DNA from: Phycisphaeraceae bacterium
Lineage (GTDB): Bacteria; Planctomycetota; Phycisphaerae; Phycisphaerales; UBA1924
DNA: 64,000 nt
Direction of reading: 5' to 3'
Assembly (NCBI GenBank): GCA_020639195.1
Contig: JACKHB010000003.1
Coordinates: 124,001-188,000, forward strand
The notes under the pieces were generated by a model that was given only the letters and a program-made list of their open reading frames with translations, did no database searches and was not told where the DNA came from. Position numbers and translations under genes: made by a program. Within the stretch, counting starts at the first letter, position 1. Each line of letters begins with the position of its first letter. This document shows, one piece after another, positions 8,015-15,323 of the stretch.

Positions 8015-8880
8015 AATCCACCCTCGGCTGGAGCCTCGCCCTCGCGCTCTTGAGCGCTCCGTTCGCGGGATGCGGCAGCGCGGATCGTTCCGATGATCCG
8101 ACGCTCGATGCGTCCAGGCCGGCCCTTGTCGTGCTTCCCGCGCCCGATGCGAGTCCCGGCCGATCGACCGAGGCCAGTGCTTCGGCGGTCGCGCGATCAT
8201 TTCGCGATTTCAGACCCTCCCGCGATGGGTTCGGGTTCGTCAACAGCTTTCCGGGAGATCCCATCTCGCTGGGGGGGCTCCAGCGATTCTTCACCGATGG
8301 CAGGGGATACGGGTTGTGTGGGGGGATGAGCCTCGCCGCTGCGGACCACTTCCTCGCCGGCGCTGCGATGCCGATGGACCAGTCCGTTCCGGCCCGGGGT
8401 ACGCGGCTCCATTCCTACCTGTTGCATCGCCAGGTCGACTCGCTCGGCACGCTCGGGGTCTTCGGCCTGAAGTTCCTCAAGTGGCAGCGACTGCCCGATG
8501 CCAGCGCGACGGGCACATGGGCCCTGACCCGTCGCGGCTTGGACAAGATCGTCTCCGATCTCGAGTCCGGCGCGCCAGTGATGCTCGGCCTTGTGTATCG
8601 CGATCGGGACGATGGCTGGAACCCAGCCGGAAACCACCAGGTGCTCGGATACGCGGTCGACGTGTCACCCGGACGGGTGTTGATCTCGATCTACGACCCG
8701 AACTTCCCGGGGCGCGACGACGTCCGGCTCGAGGTCCACCTCATCGAGATCGACGACGGCACCGGCGGATCGATCGAAGCCGCGCGCACACGCCGGGTCG
8801 TGCCGGGGCGGTCCGATCGCGAGGTTCGCGGCGTGTTTGCGATGCCCTATTCGCCCAGGCCGCCGCTCCGAGCGTCATGA
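8011..8880 (+). CDS. lipoprotein with papain-like (C39/transglutaminase-like) cysteine-peptidase fold
   Basis: 289 residues. The N-terminus MKSTLGWSLALALLSAPFAGC is a lipoprotein signal ending in a lipobox-like FAGC. After a low-complexity linker comes YGLCGGMSLAAADHF (near residue 100), which has the Cys-Gly-Gly-Met of a papain-like nucleophile helix. GNHQVLGYAVD (near residue 210) follows with the candidate His, and then ISIYDPNFPG supplies a candidate Asp/Asn. The Cys-His-Asp/Asn order and spacing fit papain-like hydrolases. Whether it cuts peptides, amides or something else is unknown. It is translationally coupled to the preceding PH-like membrane protein. A hairpin follows the stop. Confidence 0.72.
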   Translation: MKSTLGWSLALALLSAPFAGCGSADRSDDPTLDASRPALVVLPAPDASPGRSTEASASAVARSFRDFRPSRDGFGFVNSFPGDPISLGGLQRFFTDGRGYGLCGGMSLAAADHFLAGAAMPMDQSVPARGTRLHSYLLHRQVDSLGTLGVFGLKFLKWQRLPDASATGTWALTRRGLDKIVSDLESGAPVMLGLVYRDRDDGWNPAGNHQVLGYAVDVSPGRVLISIYDPNFPGRDDVRLEVHLIEIDDGTGGSIEAARTRRVVPGRSDREVRGVFAMPYSPRPPLRAS

Positions 8881-8895
8881 TCCTCGGAAAACGAC

Positions 8896-8942
8896 CGCCG
8901 CCGACGCGACGCCGTCTTTGCGACGGAGTCGAATCGGCGGCG
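8896..8942. terminator. inverted repeat between convergent genes, likely terminator
   Basis: CGCCGCCGA (8896-8904) pairs with TCGGCGGCG (8934-8942). An inner GAC-CCGTC/GACGG-GTC stem extends the hairpin. On the minus strand the stem is followed by TCGTTTTCC, so it is best read as the terminator of the small lipoprotein gene at 8969-9106, possibly serving both strands. Confidence 0.5.
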
Positions 8943-8968
8943 TGTGAGAAGTCAGTGAGTTGGAGGGA

Positions 8969-9106
8969 TTAGCCCTCGCCCTTCTCCTTGGTGGGCTCTT
9001 CCTTCTTCTTGGTGTTGTCGGTCTTCTTCTTGTCGTCGCCGCCGCAGGCCGCCAAGCACAGAGCAAGGCCCGCGATCGCCATACCAGCCAGAGTCTTCTT
9101 CATCAT
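8969..9106 (-). CDS. tiny lysine-rich lipoprotein
   Basis: 45 residues: MMKKTLAGMAIAGLALCLAAC is a classic lipoprotein signal with lipobox LAAC. It is followed by two glycines and a mature part of about 23 residues made almost only of Lys, Glu, Asp and Thr (DDKKK, TKKKEEPTKEKGEG). The mature chain is too short for a fold and probably acts as a charged tether or is non-specific in function. AAGGGG lies 8 bp before the start. A second ATG directly follows the first and could also be used. A well-formed promoter lies about 100 bp upstream, so the gene appears to be expressed on its own. Confidence 0.75.
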   Translation of the reverse strand: MMKKTLAGMAIAGLALCLAACGGDDKKKTDNTKKKEEPTKEKGEG

Positions 9107-9209
9107 CGTTTCTGCCCCTTGAAATTCGAACCACACGGACGCTTGCGCGTTTGAACTCGGATTACCACGAACGGGCGCGTCCACCCATGACCCGTCCGAA
9201 CGGCCCCAG

Positions 9210-9238
9210 TATATAGCCCTCGGTTAGTGAAGGTGCAA
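9210..9238 (-). promoter_or_regulatory. sigma70-type promoter of the small lipoprotein gene
   Basis: Read on the minus strand: TTGCAC (9238-9233), 17 bp spacer, TATATA (9215-9210). Both boxes are close to consensus with ideal spacing, which stands out in this GC-rich DNA. Transcription would start near 9203 and give a leader of about 100 nt before the lipoprotein ATG. The rest of 9245-9488 shows no gene. It holds only two loose DnaA-box-like words (ATTTCCACA at 9432 and TTTTACACA at 9443). Confidence 0.6.
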
Positions 9239-9482
9239 GTTGCGGAGATTGGGGATGAATGCACCCGAGTTGATTGGGGAGTTCGGCGCGCCGGTTCCAT
9301 CAACCCGCCCCGAGGAACGCGCTCCCGGCCGGCCGTGATGGGCGTCCCTGCCCGACCGCCGGGAGTCTGGATTCCCTTCTGCGTCCCCCGCATGCTCCGA
9401 AGCCCGGAATTCCAATGTGGATTCCAGTACGATTTCCACAGGTTTTACACAAGTTCGAGACAGCGAGCCCACCGACGGTTCT

Positions 9483-9497
9483 GATCGGCTACCGATC
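9483..9497 (-). terminator. hairpin across the mraZ stop codon
   Basis: GATCGG (9483-9488) and CCGATC (9492-9497) form a perfect 6-bp stem whose three-base loop is the mraZ stop codon. An alternative longer stem, CCACCGA (9469-9475) with TCGGTGG (9496-9502), overlaps it. There is no clear T-run, so terminator activity is uncertain. Confidence 0.3.
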
Positions 9498-9950
9498 GGT
9501 GGTCCGCTTGCGAGACTCGATCCGCTCGACGAGCTCTGGCAACTGACGGAATTCCTTGTCCGCGTTGGACTTCCACCTTTCCCTGCTCATGACTTCCAGC
9601 CGATTCCTCGCTCCGACGACCACGACCTCTGAGGGAAGGTTCGTCCAATCGACGTGGTGCTTGGGCAGCATGACCCGCCCCGCGGTATCGGGGACAAGCT
9701 CCTCGGCCCGGCTGAAGAAGAGCCGATCCAGGCTCGCGTCGTCGGGATGCGGCGTCAGCGAGTCGTCCTGGCGGGCCGAGAGGCGCTCGAATTGCGCTTC
9801 GGTGTACAGCCTCAGCACCCCGTCCGGCCAGGGCACACACACCCAGCACATTCCGTCTCGCTGGGCGTTCCACTTGTTCCGATACTTGGCCGGAATGGCC
9901 AATCGGCCCTTCGCATCGACGGTGAGTTCGGCAAAGCCCGTAAACAGCAC
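9489..9950 (-). CDS. mraZ: MraZ transcriptional regulator
   Basis: 153 residues, a normal length for MraZ, the DNA-binding protein that usually opens the division and cell-wall (dcw) cluster and represses it. Two SpoVT/AbrB-like half-domains are visible: DAKGRLAIPAKYR near residues 12-24 and PDTAGRVMLPKHH near residues 87-99. The start is GTG at 9950 with GAGG 9 bp upstream. Unlike the usual arrangement, no rsmH/mraW, ftsL or ftsI follows. The next gene downstream is the small lipoprotein, 380 bp away and with its own promoter. MraZ therefore stands alone here and its regulon must lie elsewhere, apart from its own promoter. Confidence 0.95.
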   Translation of the reverse strand: MLFTGFAELTVDAKGRLAIPAKYRNKWNAQRDGMCWVCVPWPDGVLRLYTEAQFERLSARQDDSLTPHPDDASLDRLFFSRAEELVPDTAGRVMLPKHHVDWTNLPSEVVVVGARNRLEVMSRERWKSNADKEFRQLPELVERIESRKRTTDR

Positions 9951-9980
9951 GCCGCGTTACCTCATCCCTCATGGATGGGA

Positions 9981-10014
9981 ATCTTAGACACATTGCCCCA
10001 CTTTGCAACACTTT
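9981..10014 (-). promoter_or_regulatory. mraZ promoter overlapped by three MraZ-box repeats
   Basis: On the minus strand three direct repeats occur at an exact 10-bp period: AAAGTGT (10014-10008), AAAGTGG (10004-9998) and AATGTGT (9994-9988). The first two match the AAAGTG(T/G)-N3 pattern reported for MraZ boxes and the third differs at one position. A promoter is interleaved with them: TTGCAA (10008-10003), 16 bp, TAAGAT (9986-9981), about 30 nt before the GTG start. MraZ bound here would cover the -35 region, so direct autorepression is the simple reading. Confidence 0.72.
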
Positions 10015-10045
10015 CGGCCAGATGTGTCGGTGAATCTGGTTGATC

Positions 10046-10054
10046 TGTGGATAA
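10046..10054 (-). promoter_or_regulatory. single DnaA-box match upstream of mraZ
   Basis: The minus strand reads TTATCCACA, the perfect nine-base DnaA box, 32 bp upstream of the first MraZ repeat. A lone box can arise by chance. It is listed because of its exact match and its position next to a division-gene regulator. Confidence 0.3.
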
Positions 10055-10235
10055 CCCCGCGATCTCGGCAAACGTCCGAGAACCACGTGGACTGACCGCA
10101 GGATCGGACCAGTCGGCAGAGCGAGATCTCTGCGGCGAGGCCTCGTGGAGGGCCGCGGGCCCCGGCCCTCTCCGGAGCCGACGCTCAACTAGACTTCCTC
10201 ACGTGCGGTGGGGGGAGCGGCGGAGGGCTCCCACG

Positions 10236-10715
10236 ATGCAGGCCGAACAGGAGATGCGGGCGGTGCTCGATCGAGTGCCCTCGGGTCTGTTCGTCATCAC
10301 GGCGGCGCACGACGGCAAGCGCAGCGGCGTGCTGGTCAAGTCCGTGCAGATCTGCTCGGATGAGCCGGTGCTGGTGAGCGTGGCGGTCCGGAAGGGCCAT
10401 TCGATCGAGCCTTTGATTCGAGACAGCCGCGTGTTTGCGGTGTGCCTCGTCGATCCCACGGATCGACTGATCCGCCAAAAATTCGATCCCAACGCGGACT
10501 GCGATCCGGAGGAACGGACGGACCCCTTCGATGCCATCCCTGTGACGACACTGGCGACGGGCTCGCCGATCCCGGTTCGATCGATCATGGCCATCGACTG
10601 CGAGGTGGTGCGCCACTTCGATCTGGAAGCCGATCACGAGCTCTACGTTGGGCTTGTGCGCGCCGCAAGGCAGTACAACCGGTTCTCCGCGGGGGCGGCC
10701 AACGGAGCCGCCTAA
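10236..10715 (+). CDS. flavin reductase-like (FMN-binding split-barrel) protein
   Basis: 159 residues covering a single flavin-reductase-like domain: VPSGLFVITAAHDGKRSGVL near the N-terminus, then ICSDEPVLVSVAVRKGHSIEPLIRDSRVFAVCLV in the two central strands, and a C-terminal CEVVRHFDLEADHELYVG. Proteins of this fold bind FMN and either reduce free flavin with NAD(P)H or use it as cofactor. The substrate here is unknown. The start is the ATG preceded by GGAGGG at 9 bp. A longer open frame upstream lacks family similarity. It converges on the glycosyltransferase gene, whose stop overlaps by 4 bp. Confidence 0.82.
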   Translation: MQAEQEMRAVLDRVPSGLFVITAAHDGKRSGVLVKSVQICSDEPVLVSVAVRKGHSIEPLIRDSRVFAVCLVDPTDRLIRQKFDPNADCDPEERTDPFDAIPVTTLATGSPIPVRSIMAIDCEVVRHFDLEADHELYVGLVRAARQYNRFSAGAANGAA

Positions 10716-11926
10716 CGGCGAGTTGCCTCGCGGAGGGTCGTTTCGATCTCGCCGAGCATTGCCGCCGAGAACGCGGCCATCGAGAAGCGCTCCGCGCTTT
10801 CACGACAGGCGCGCTCGCAGTCGCGAGGGATTTCCGCGGCGGCGCGGGCGATCGACTCGGGGTCGGCCTGCTTGAAGAGCCTCCCGGTGACGCCGTCGGT
10901 GAGAATATCGAGGGCTCCGCCGCGGGCGCGCGCCACCACCGGACATCCGCACGCGAGCGCCTCGACGGCGACGATGCCAAAGTCTTCCACCTGCGGGAAG
11001 ACCAGGCATCGAGCGGCTCGATACAGCTCGCGCAGTCGGGTGTCATCAACCTGTCCGAGCAGTTCGGCGCGCCCGGACGCGAGACGCTCAATCGTGCGAC
11101 GGTGAGAGCCCGAGCCGACAACCGTGAGTCTGGCGCCGGCGTACTCGGCGGCTCTAATCGCGAGATCGACTCGCTTGTACGGTTCGAGCGCGCTGACGAC
11201 CAGCCAGAAATCGCGTCGAGGCGTGGCCGGGTCGGGCGTGAAGAAATCGAGTCGGGCCGGCGGCGGGACCACAGACGCATCGCGCTCGTAGGCCCGACGG
11301 ATTTCGGCGGCGGTGTGGCGCGAGTTGGCGATGAAGCGATCGACTCTGGGCGCCGTGGAGCGGTCCCAGGAGCGCAGCGAGGGGCCGGCGAGCCGTAGCC
11401 CGGCGCGCCGGAGGAGCGATGCGGGCTGGGCGGCGCTCGTCTCGTCGGGGCGCGCCCAGAGGTATCGTGCCGGGGCGTGGCAGTAGCAGAGGTGGGGGAC
11501 CCCATCGGGAGCACGGAGCGCCTTGATGGCGCTCGAACTCGACGAGATGAGCAGGTCGATGGGTTCCTGAGCGTGGTCCCGGGCCAGTCGGCGCGACAGG
11601 TCCCGAACGGCCAGCGGATACACCGGAAGCAGCCAGCGGCGGGCCCGATTCGCGCCGGGCAGTCGGCCGAGGCGAGAAACTTCCCGGCGGAGCAGGTCCA
11701 CCTCCGGCGTGGAAGCCGTGTGTGCGTCGAACATTACGTACAGGGCGGAGATGCGATGGTCCGCGGCGACCGTTTCGGCGATGGCGTCGAGAACGCGTTC
11801 GCCGCCTCGGAGGGCGACGAGCCAGTCGTGGGCCAGGGCGATTCTCAGAGGTCGCCGGGGCGCATCGACGCGGATCGGCGCACTCACGAGACTCGCGGGC
11901 GCGGGCTGGGTGTTGGGATCTAGCAT
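10712..11926 (-). CDS. GT4-family glycosyltransferase
   Basis: 404 residues with the two-domain GT-B layout. The N-terminal domain begins LRIALAHDWLVALRGGERVL, and the middle has CYCHAPARYLW and FIANSRHTA. The C-terminal nucleotide-sugar domain contains VVSALEPYKRVDLAIRA, LLGQVDDTRLRELY and the retaining-enzyme signature FPQVEDFGIVAVEALACGCPV. Close relatives are mannosyl/galactosyl transferases of exopolysaccharide or lipid-linked glycan synthesis. Donor and acceptor are not evident. The start codon lies only 5 bp from the divergent amidohydrolase start, so one of the two genes may begin further in. Confidence 0.9.
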   Translation of the reverse strand: MLDPNTQPAPASLVSAPIRVDAPRRPLRIALAHDWLVALRGGERVLDAIAETVAADHRISALYVMFDAHTASTPEVDLLRREVSRLGRLPGANRARRWLLPVYPLAVRDLSRRLARDHAQEPIDLLISSSSSAIKALRAPDGVPHLCYCHAPARYLWARPDETSAAQPASLLRRAGLRLAGPSLRSWDRSTAPRVDRFIANSRHTAAEIRRAYERDASVVPPPARLDFFTPDPATPRRDFWLVVSALEPYKRVDLAIRAAEYAGARLTVVGSGSHRRTIERLASGRAELLGQVDDTRLRELYRAARCLVFPQVEDFGIVAVEALACGCPVVARARGGALDILTDGVTGRLFKQADPESIARAAAEIPRDCERACRESAERFSMAAFSAAMLGEIETTLREATRR

Positions 11927-11931
11927 TGGCC

Positions 11932-13050
11932 ATGAAGCCTACGGAGCCGGCCCCCACGGCGCGGGTCTGGGCCGCGAACCGACTTGGCCTCGACTACCAG
12001 CGCGAGGCAGGTCGGCTCGGCGCCCCGCCCGTGCCGATCATCGACGCCCACGCCCACATCAACGGGCCCTCGGTCGCCGGGATCTACGCCCGCGCGGCGT
12101 CGGCGTATGGCGTTGTGCGCGTGTACAGCCAGACGCAGCTGCCCCAGGCCCAGGGTGTGCGAGAGGTGCTCGGAGACCGGATCCGGTTTGTCGCGATCCC
12201 GGACTACATGGGCGCCGATCGCACGGCGGCGATGGGCGAGGGATTCCTCCGGAACATTCGCGAGTTTCGTGAGCGATTCGGGGCTTGTCTCGTGAAGTTC
12301 TGGAACGCTCCCAGGCTGCGCGACTTCGTGGATCCGGTGCGTGACGCGGAGGTGTTCGGGCTCGAGAGTCCCTGGCGGATCCGTGCCGCGGAATTGGCGA
12401 CCAGCCTGGGCATGATGCTGATGACCCACATCGCGGACCCGGATACGTGGTTCGCCACCAAGTACGCCGACGCCGCGCGGTACGGCACGAAACGCCAGCA
12501 GTACGAGCCGTTGGAGCGGATGCTGGATCGGTTCGACGTGCCGTGGATGGCAGCGCACATGGGGGGATGGCCCGAGGACCTGGAATTCCTCTCGGGGCTG
12601 CTGGATCGGCACGCAAACCTGTACCTCGACACGAGCGCGACCAAGTGGATGGTGCGCGAGTTGAGCCGCCACTCGCGCGAGGACCTGCTGGCCTTTCTCC
12701 GTCGGTATCGAGGCCGGATTCTCTTTGGTTCTGACATCGTGACCAGCGACGAGCACCTCAAGCCGAACGCACCCAACGCGGCGTTCGCCGCCGACGCCGC
12801 GGACAGCGCCGAGTCGGCGTTCGATCTGTACGCGAGCCGCTACTGGGCCCTGCGCACGCTGTGGGAGACCGACTACGACGGCCCCAGCCCGATCGCCGAC
12901 CCGGACCTGGCCATGGTGGATCCTTCGCGGCACGACGCGACGAGCGCGCCGGCGCTTCGGGGCAAATCGCTGCCTCGAGAGGAACTCGAGTGGTTGTACC
13001 ACCGAGCCGCGGAAGAACTGCTCACGCGGTGGGAACGCGCGCATCCCTAG
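11932..13050 (+). CDS. metal-dependent hydrolase of the amidohydrolase 2 family
   Basis: 372 residues. The TIM-barrel metallohydrolase signature is clear: IIDAHAHINGP near residue 36 (two metal-binding His), MTHIADPDTW near residue 165, AHMGGWPEDLEF near residue 205 and LFGSDIVTSDEH near residue 265. The family includes decarboxylases and lactonases such as ACMSD-type enzymes. The actual reaction is not predictable. The start is an ATG 5 bp from the divergent glycosyltransferase gene, leaving no separate intergenic promoter. The end converges on a secreted protein gene. Confidence 0.87.
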   Translation: MKPTEPAPTARVWAANRLGLDYQREAGRLGAPPVPIIDAHAHINGPSVAGIYARAASAYGVVRVYSQTQLPQAQGVREVLGDRIRFVAIPDYMGADRTAAMGEGFLRNIREFRERFGACLVKFWNAPRLRDFVDPVRDAEVFGLESPWRIRAAELATSLGMMLMTHIADPDTWFATKYADAARYGTKRQQYEPLERMLDRFDVPWMAAHMGGWPEDLEFLSGLLDRHANLYLDTSATKWMVRELSRHSREDLLAFLRRYRGRILFGSDIVTSDEHLKPNAPNAAFAADAADSAESAFDLYASRYWALRTLWETDYDGPSPIADPDLAMVDPSRHDATSAPALRGKSLPREELEWLYHRAAEELLTRWERAHP

Positions 13051-13092
13051 GGAGCTGCGCAAGGGCCATTTCGCATCTCGAGCGAGGATCGC

Positions 13093-13695
13093 TCATTCGA
13101 CGCGGGGCGTCTTTGACACCAGAATCCTGACGATCGAGGCAAGGTCGCCGGCGAGCATGGGGTCGAGCGGAGCCGAGAGCGACGCGTCGAGGCGCGAAGC
13201 CCCCAGGAGATCCGCGAAGCCCGGCGTCGCGCGTTCGAGTCGCAGTGTTCCCCCGCTCATCGTGCCGCCTAGTGAGCCGTCGCCCGGCGTACCCGCGGTC
13301 GAGAGAAACCCGCCTCCGGAATAGACGCCGGCTTCTCCCGAGACCATGACGATGTGGGTGACCGCGGCGTTGACCGCCGTCGACTGGATCGGGGTCTTGC
13401 CGGCCTTGGGCTCGACGAAGAGATGCACGTGAACGAGTTCGCCCGTGAGCGACTTGAGGTCGCCACGGAGCGCATCTCGTTCCAGGTCCGTAAAGTACAG
13501 GTCGGCCGTGTTGGCGTCGTCGAACGAGTATGCCTTGAGGCGGAAGACCGGCCGCGTCGCGACCGGGCGCTCGATCGAACGCAGCTCGTACCGGGTGCCA
13601 AGAAGACGGGCGCCGCATGCGGGCATGGCCACCACCGCCGCCGCCGCCGCGAACCAAGCAAGGAATCTCAGGCTATTTCGGACATTTGTATGCAT
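13093..13695 (-). CDS. exported protein of unknown function
   Basis: 200 residues beginning MHTNVRNSLRFLAWFAAAAAVVAMPAC, an export signal whose AMPAC end resembles a weak lipobox. The mature part is beta-rich: YSFDDANTADLYFTDLERDAL, GELVHVHLFVEPKAGKTPI and VTHIVMVSGEAGVYSGGGFL. It ends VRILVSKTPRVE. The pattern suggests a small single-domain envelope protein, but no family was recognised. A much longer open frame extends upstream. The signal peptide and codon pattern place the start at 13695. Confidence 0.7.
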   Translation of the reverse strand: MHTNVRNSLRFLAWFAAAAAVVAMPACGARLLGTRYELRSIERPVATRPVFRLKAYSFDDANTADLYFTDLERDALRGDLKSLTGELVHVHLFVEPKAGKTPIQSTAVNAAVTHIVMVSGEAGVYSGGGFLSTAGTPGDGSLGGTMSGGTLRLERATPGFADLLGASRLDASLSAPLDPMLAGDLASIVRILVSKTPRVE

Positions 13696-13878
13696 AATCA
13701 CCCCCGCGACCGGACAGTGCGAGAACCACGATACCCGTGCCTTGCACGATGGTGGGGGGGGCACGAGTTGCGGGCCCGGAATCCCGCGACGGTCTCGGGC
13801 GTATAACCCTTGAGGGGAAGGGTCCCACGAAGGGGCCGAGAGGCCGCGCCGAACGCAATGCGGCCGGGAGCACAGCCA

Positions 13879-14811
13879 ATGACACGGAAACGGATGCTGA
13901 CGGTCTTGGCGGGTCTGTTGGTCGCCTCGCCCGCGCTGGCGCAGTCGACCCGTCCGCGCATGCTCGATCGGCTGCGCGACATGCGCCCGAACTTTCCGAA
14001 CGACCCACCCCCGTCGATCCGATCGGTGCCCATCCCGTCGCCGATCGTGGTGGGCAATCCGGTGGTGTGTCGCACATGGCCGTCGTTCCAGCCGGGAGGC
14101 CTGGTGGTCGACGGAAGGTACTCCGACGGCAACTGGAACGTGGGCTTCCATCTTGGGAGCGCTGAGTTCTCGAGGACCGTGGTCTGCTACCCGTATCCGA
14201 GGAATCACTGGTATCCGTACTACGGGTACCCGCGGTACGCCGACTATTTCGGGGATTATCCGTACTATCCGGTTGGGTACCCCACGACGCGATACGACCC
14301 CCGGCTGCAGGCGGCATTGCTGGCCGCGGCGGCTCAACAGTCCCCACCGCCCGCGCCGGAGCCGAAGCCAGACACCCCATTTGGCTGGGGCGAGTGGCAC
14401 ATGAAGCGACGGGAACTCGGCCCGGCGATGGATGCGTTCAGAGAGCATCTGCGCCAGACGCCGGACGATGCCGCGGCGCAGCGCTGCCTGGCGATCGTGC
14501 TGCTCGAGGATGGGCGGTTCGCCGACGGAGTGGCGATGCTCCGTCTTGCCTACGGCACGAGCCCTGCGTTGGCGAGCTTGCCGCTGGATTCCCAACTCTT
14601 GGCGAGAAACGGGTCGGACCGGCTGGGCTGGCTGGTGCGGCGCATGGCCACGTACGCGAACCAAGCCGACACGCCGTCTTCGTGGCTGACCGAGGCGGTG
14701 CTGATGCAGGGCCAGGGGCGAAAGGAGCAGGCCCGGCGGATGCTCGCGCGGGCCGTCGACGTGGGGCTGGATGCCTCGATCGCCGGTCCCCTGCAAGCGG
14801 CGCTGCGGTAG
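13879..14811 (+). CDS. secreted TPR-like protein with aromatic-rich N-terminal region
   Basis: 310 residues. The ATG at 13879 has GGGAG 9 bp upstream and opens a signal peptide (RMLTVLAGLLVASPALAQ). The next part (VVCYPYPRNHWYPYYGYP, then YFGDYPYYPVGYP) is strongly Tyr/Pro-rich. The C-terminal half contains tetratricopeptide-like helices: FGWGEWHMKRRELGPAMDAF, QTPDDAAAQRCLAIVLLEDG and WLTEAVLMQGQGRKEQARRM. TPR repeats mediate protein contacts, so a scaffold or surface role is possible. An intrinsic terminator lies 45 bp after the stop. The gene is divergent from the exported protein at 13093. Confidence 0.75.
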   Translation: MTRKRMLTVLAGLLVASPALAQSTRPRMLDRLRDMRPNFPNDPPPSIRSVPIPSPIVVGNPVVCRTWPSFQPGGLVVDGRYSDGNWNVGFHLGSAEFSRTVVCYPYPRNHWYPYYGYPRYADYFGDYPYYPVGYPTTRYDPRLQAALLAAAAQQSPPPAPEPKPDTPFGWGEWHMKRRELGPAMDAFREHLRQTPDDAAAQRCLAIVLLEDGRFADGVAMLRLAYGTSPALASLPLDSQLLARNGSDRLGWLVRRMATYANQADTPSSWLTEAVLMQGQGRKEQARRMLARAVDVGLDASIAGPLQAALR

Positions 14812-14855
14812 TCTCGCCGATCGCCATCCGGCCTGCGCTGGCATGAGCCCCCGGC

Positions 14856-14880
14856 ACTGGCTGGGGCCAGTTTTCTCTCC
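14856..14880 (+). terminator. intrinsic terminator after the TPR-like gene
   Basis: ACTGGC (14856-14861), loop TGGG, GCCAGT (14866-14871), followed directly by TTTCTCTCC. A compact stem and a T-rich tail are visible, separating the secreted TPR protein from the ferredoxin gene. Confidence 0.65.
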
Positions 14881-14918
14881 CTACAGTTGAATGAGACTCA
14901 GTCGCAAGGAGTGGCTCC

Positions 14919-15314
14919 GTGCACATGCACCATCGCGAGGTTGCCGGGCCCAGGGTCGTGCCGGTGACGTTCATCCTTGAGGACCCGCGGTCGCTGACGG
15001 GCTCGGATCAGGCCACACACGAGCTCAAGGCCGCCCAGGGTGAGCACCTGCTTGAACTGGCGTTGGACAACGGGATCAACATCGAGCACGCGTGCGGCGG
15101 CGTGTGCGCCTGCTCGACCTGCCACGTGTACATCGAGAAGGGAATGACGGAGTTGAGCGAATCGACGGAGGCCGAGGACGACCGCGTGGAGGAGGCGCCG
15201 GGCCTGCAGGCCAACAGCCGGTTGTCGTGCCAGTGCGAGGTGGAGGGGGACGGCCCGATTGTCGTTCGCGTGCCGGCGTGGAATCGCAACGCGGTGAAGG
15301 AAGTGCCGCACTAG
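14919..15314 (+). CDS. fdx: 2Fe-2S ferredoxin (adrenodoxin/Isc type)
   Basis: 131 residues. The cluster motif ACGGVCACSTCHVYIEKG gives C-x5-C-x2-C near residues 59-68. The fourth Cys lies in RLSCQCEVEGDGPIVV, as in Isc-type ferredoxins. Such proteins pass single electrons in Fe-S assembly and other redox pathways. The GTG start has AAGGAG 8 bp upstream. The 20 or so residues before the ferredoxin core (HMHHREVAGPRVV) are His-rich and are an extension over the usual length of about 110 residues. It is followed 9 bp later by rlmE. No isc genes are nearby. Confidence 0.9.
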   Translation: MHMHHREVAGPRVVPVTFILEDPRSLTGSDQATHELKAAQGEHLLELALDNGINIEHACGGVCACSTCHVYIEKGMTELSESTEAEDDRVEEAPGLQANSRLSCQCEVEGDGPIVVRVPAWNRNAVKEVPH

Positions 15315-15323
15315 GGAGGCTCG

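Noticed and set aside
13696..14844. Upstream part of a 583-residue minus-strand frame joined to the exported protein at 13093
   Set aside because: It is antisense to the secreted TPR-like gene and Arg/Pro/His-rich. A signal peptide marks the true start at 13695.
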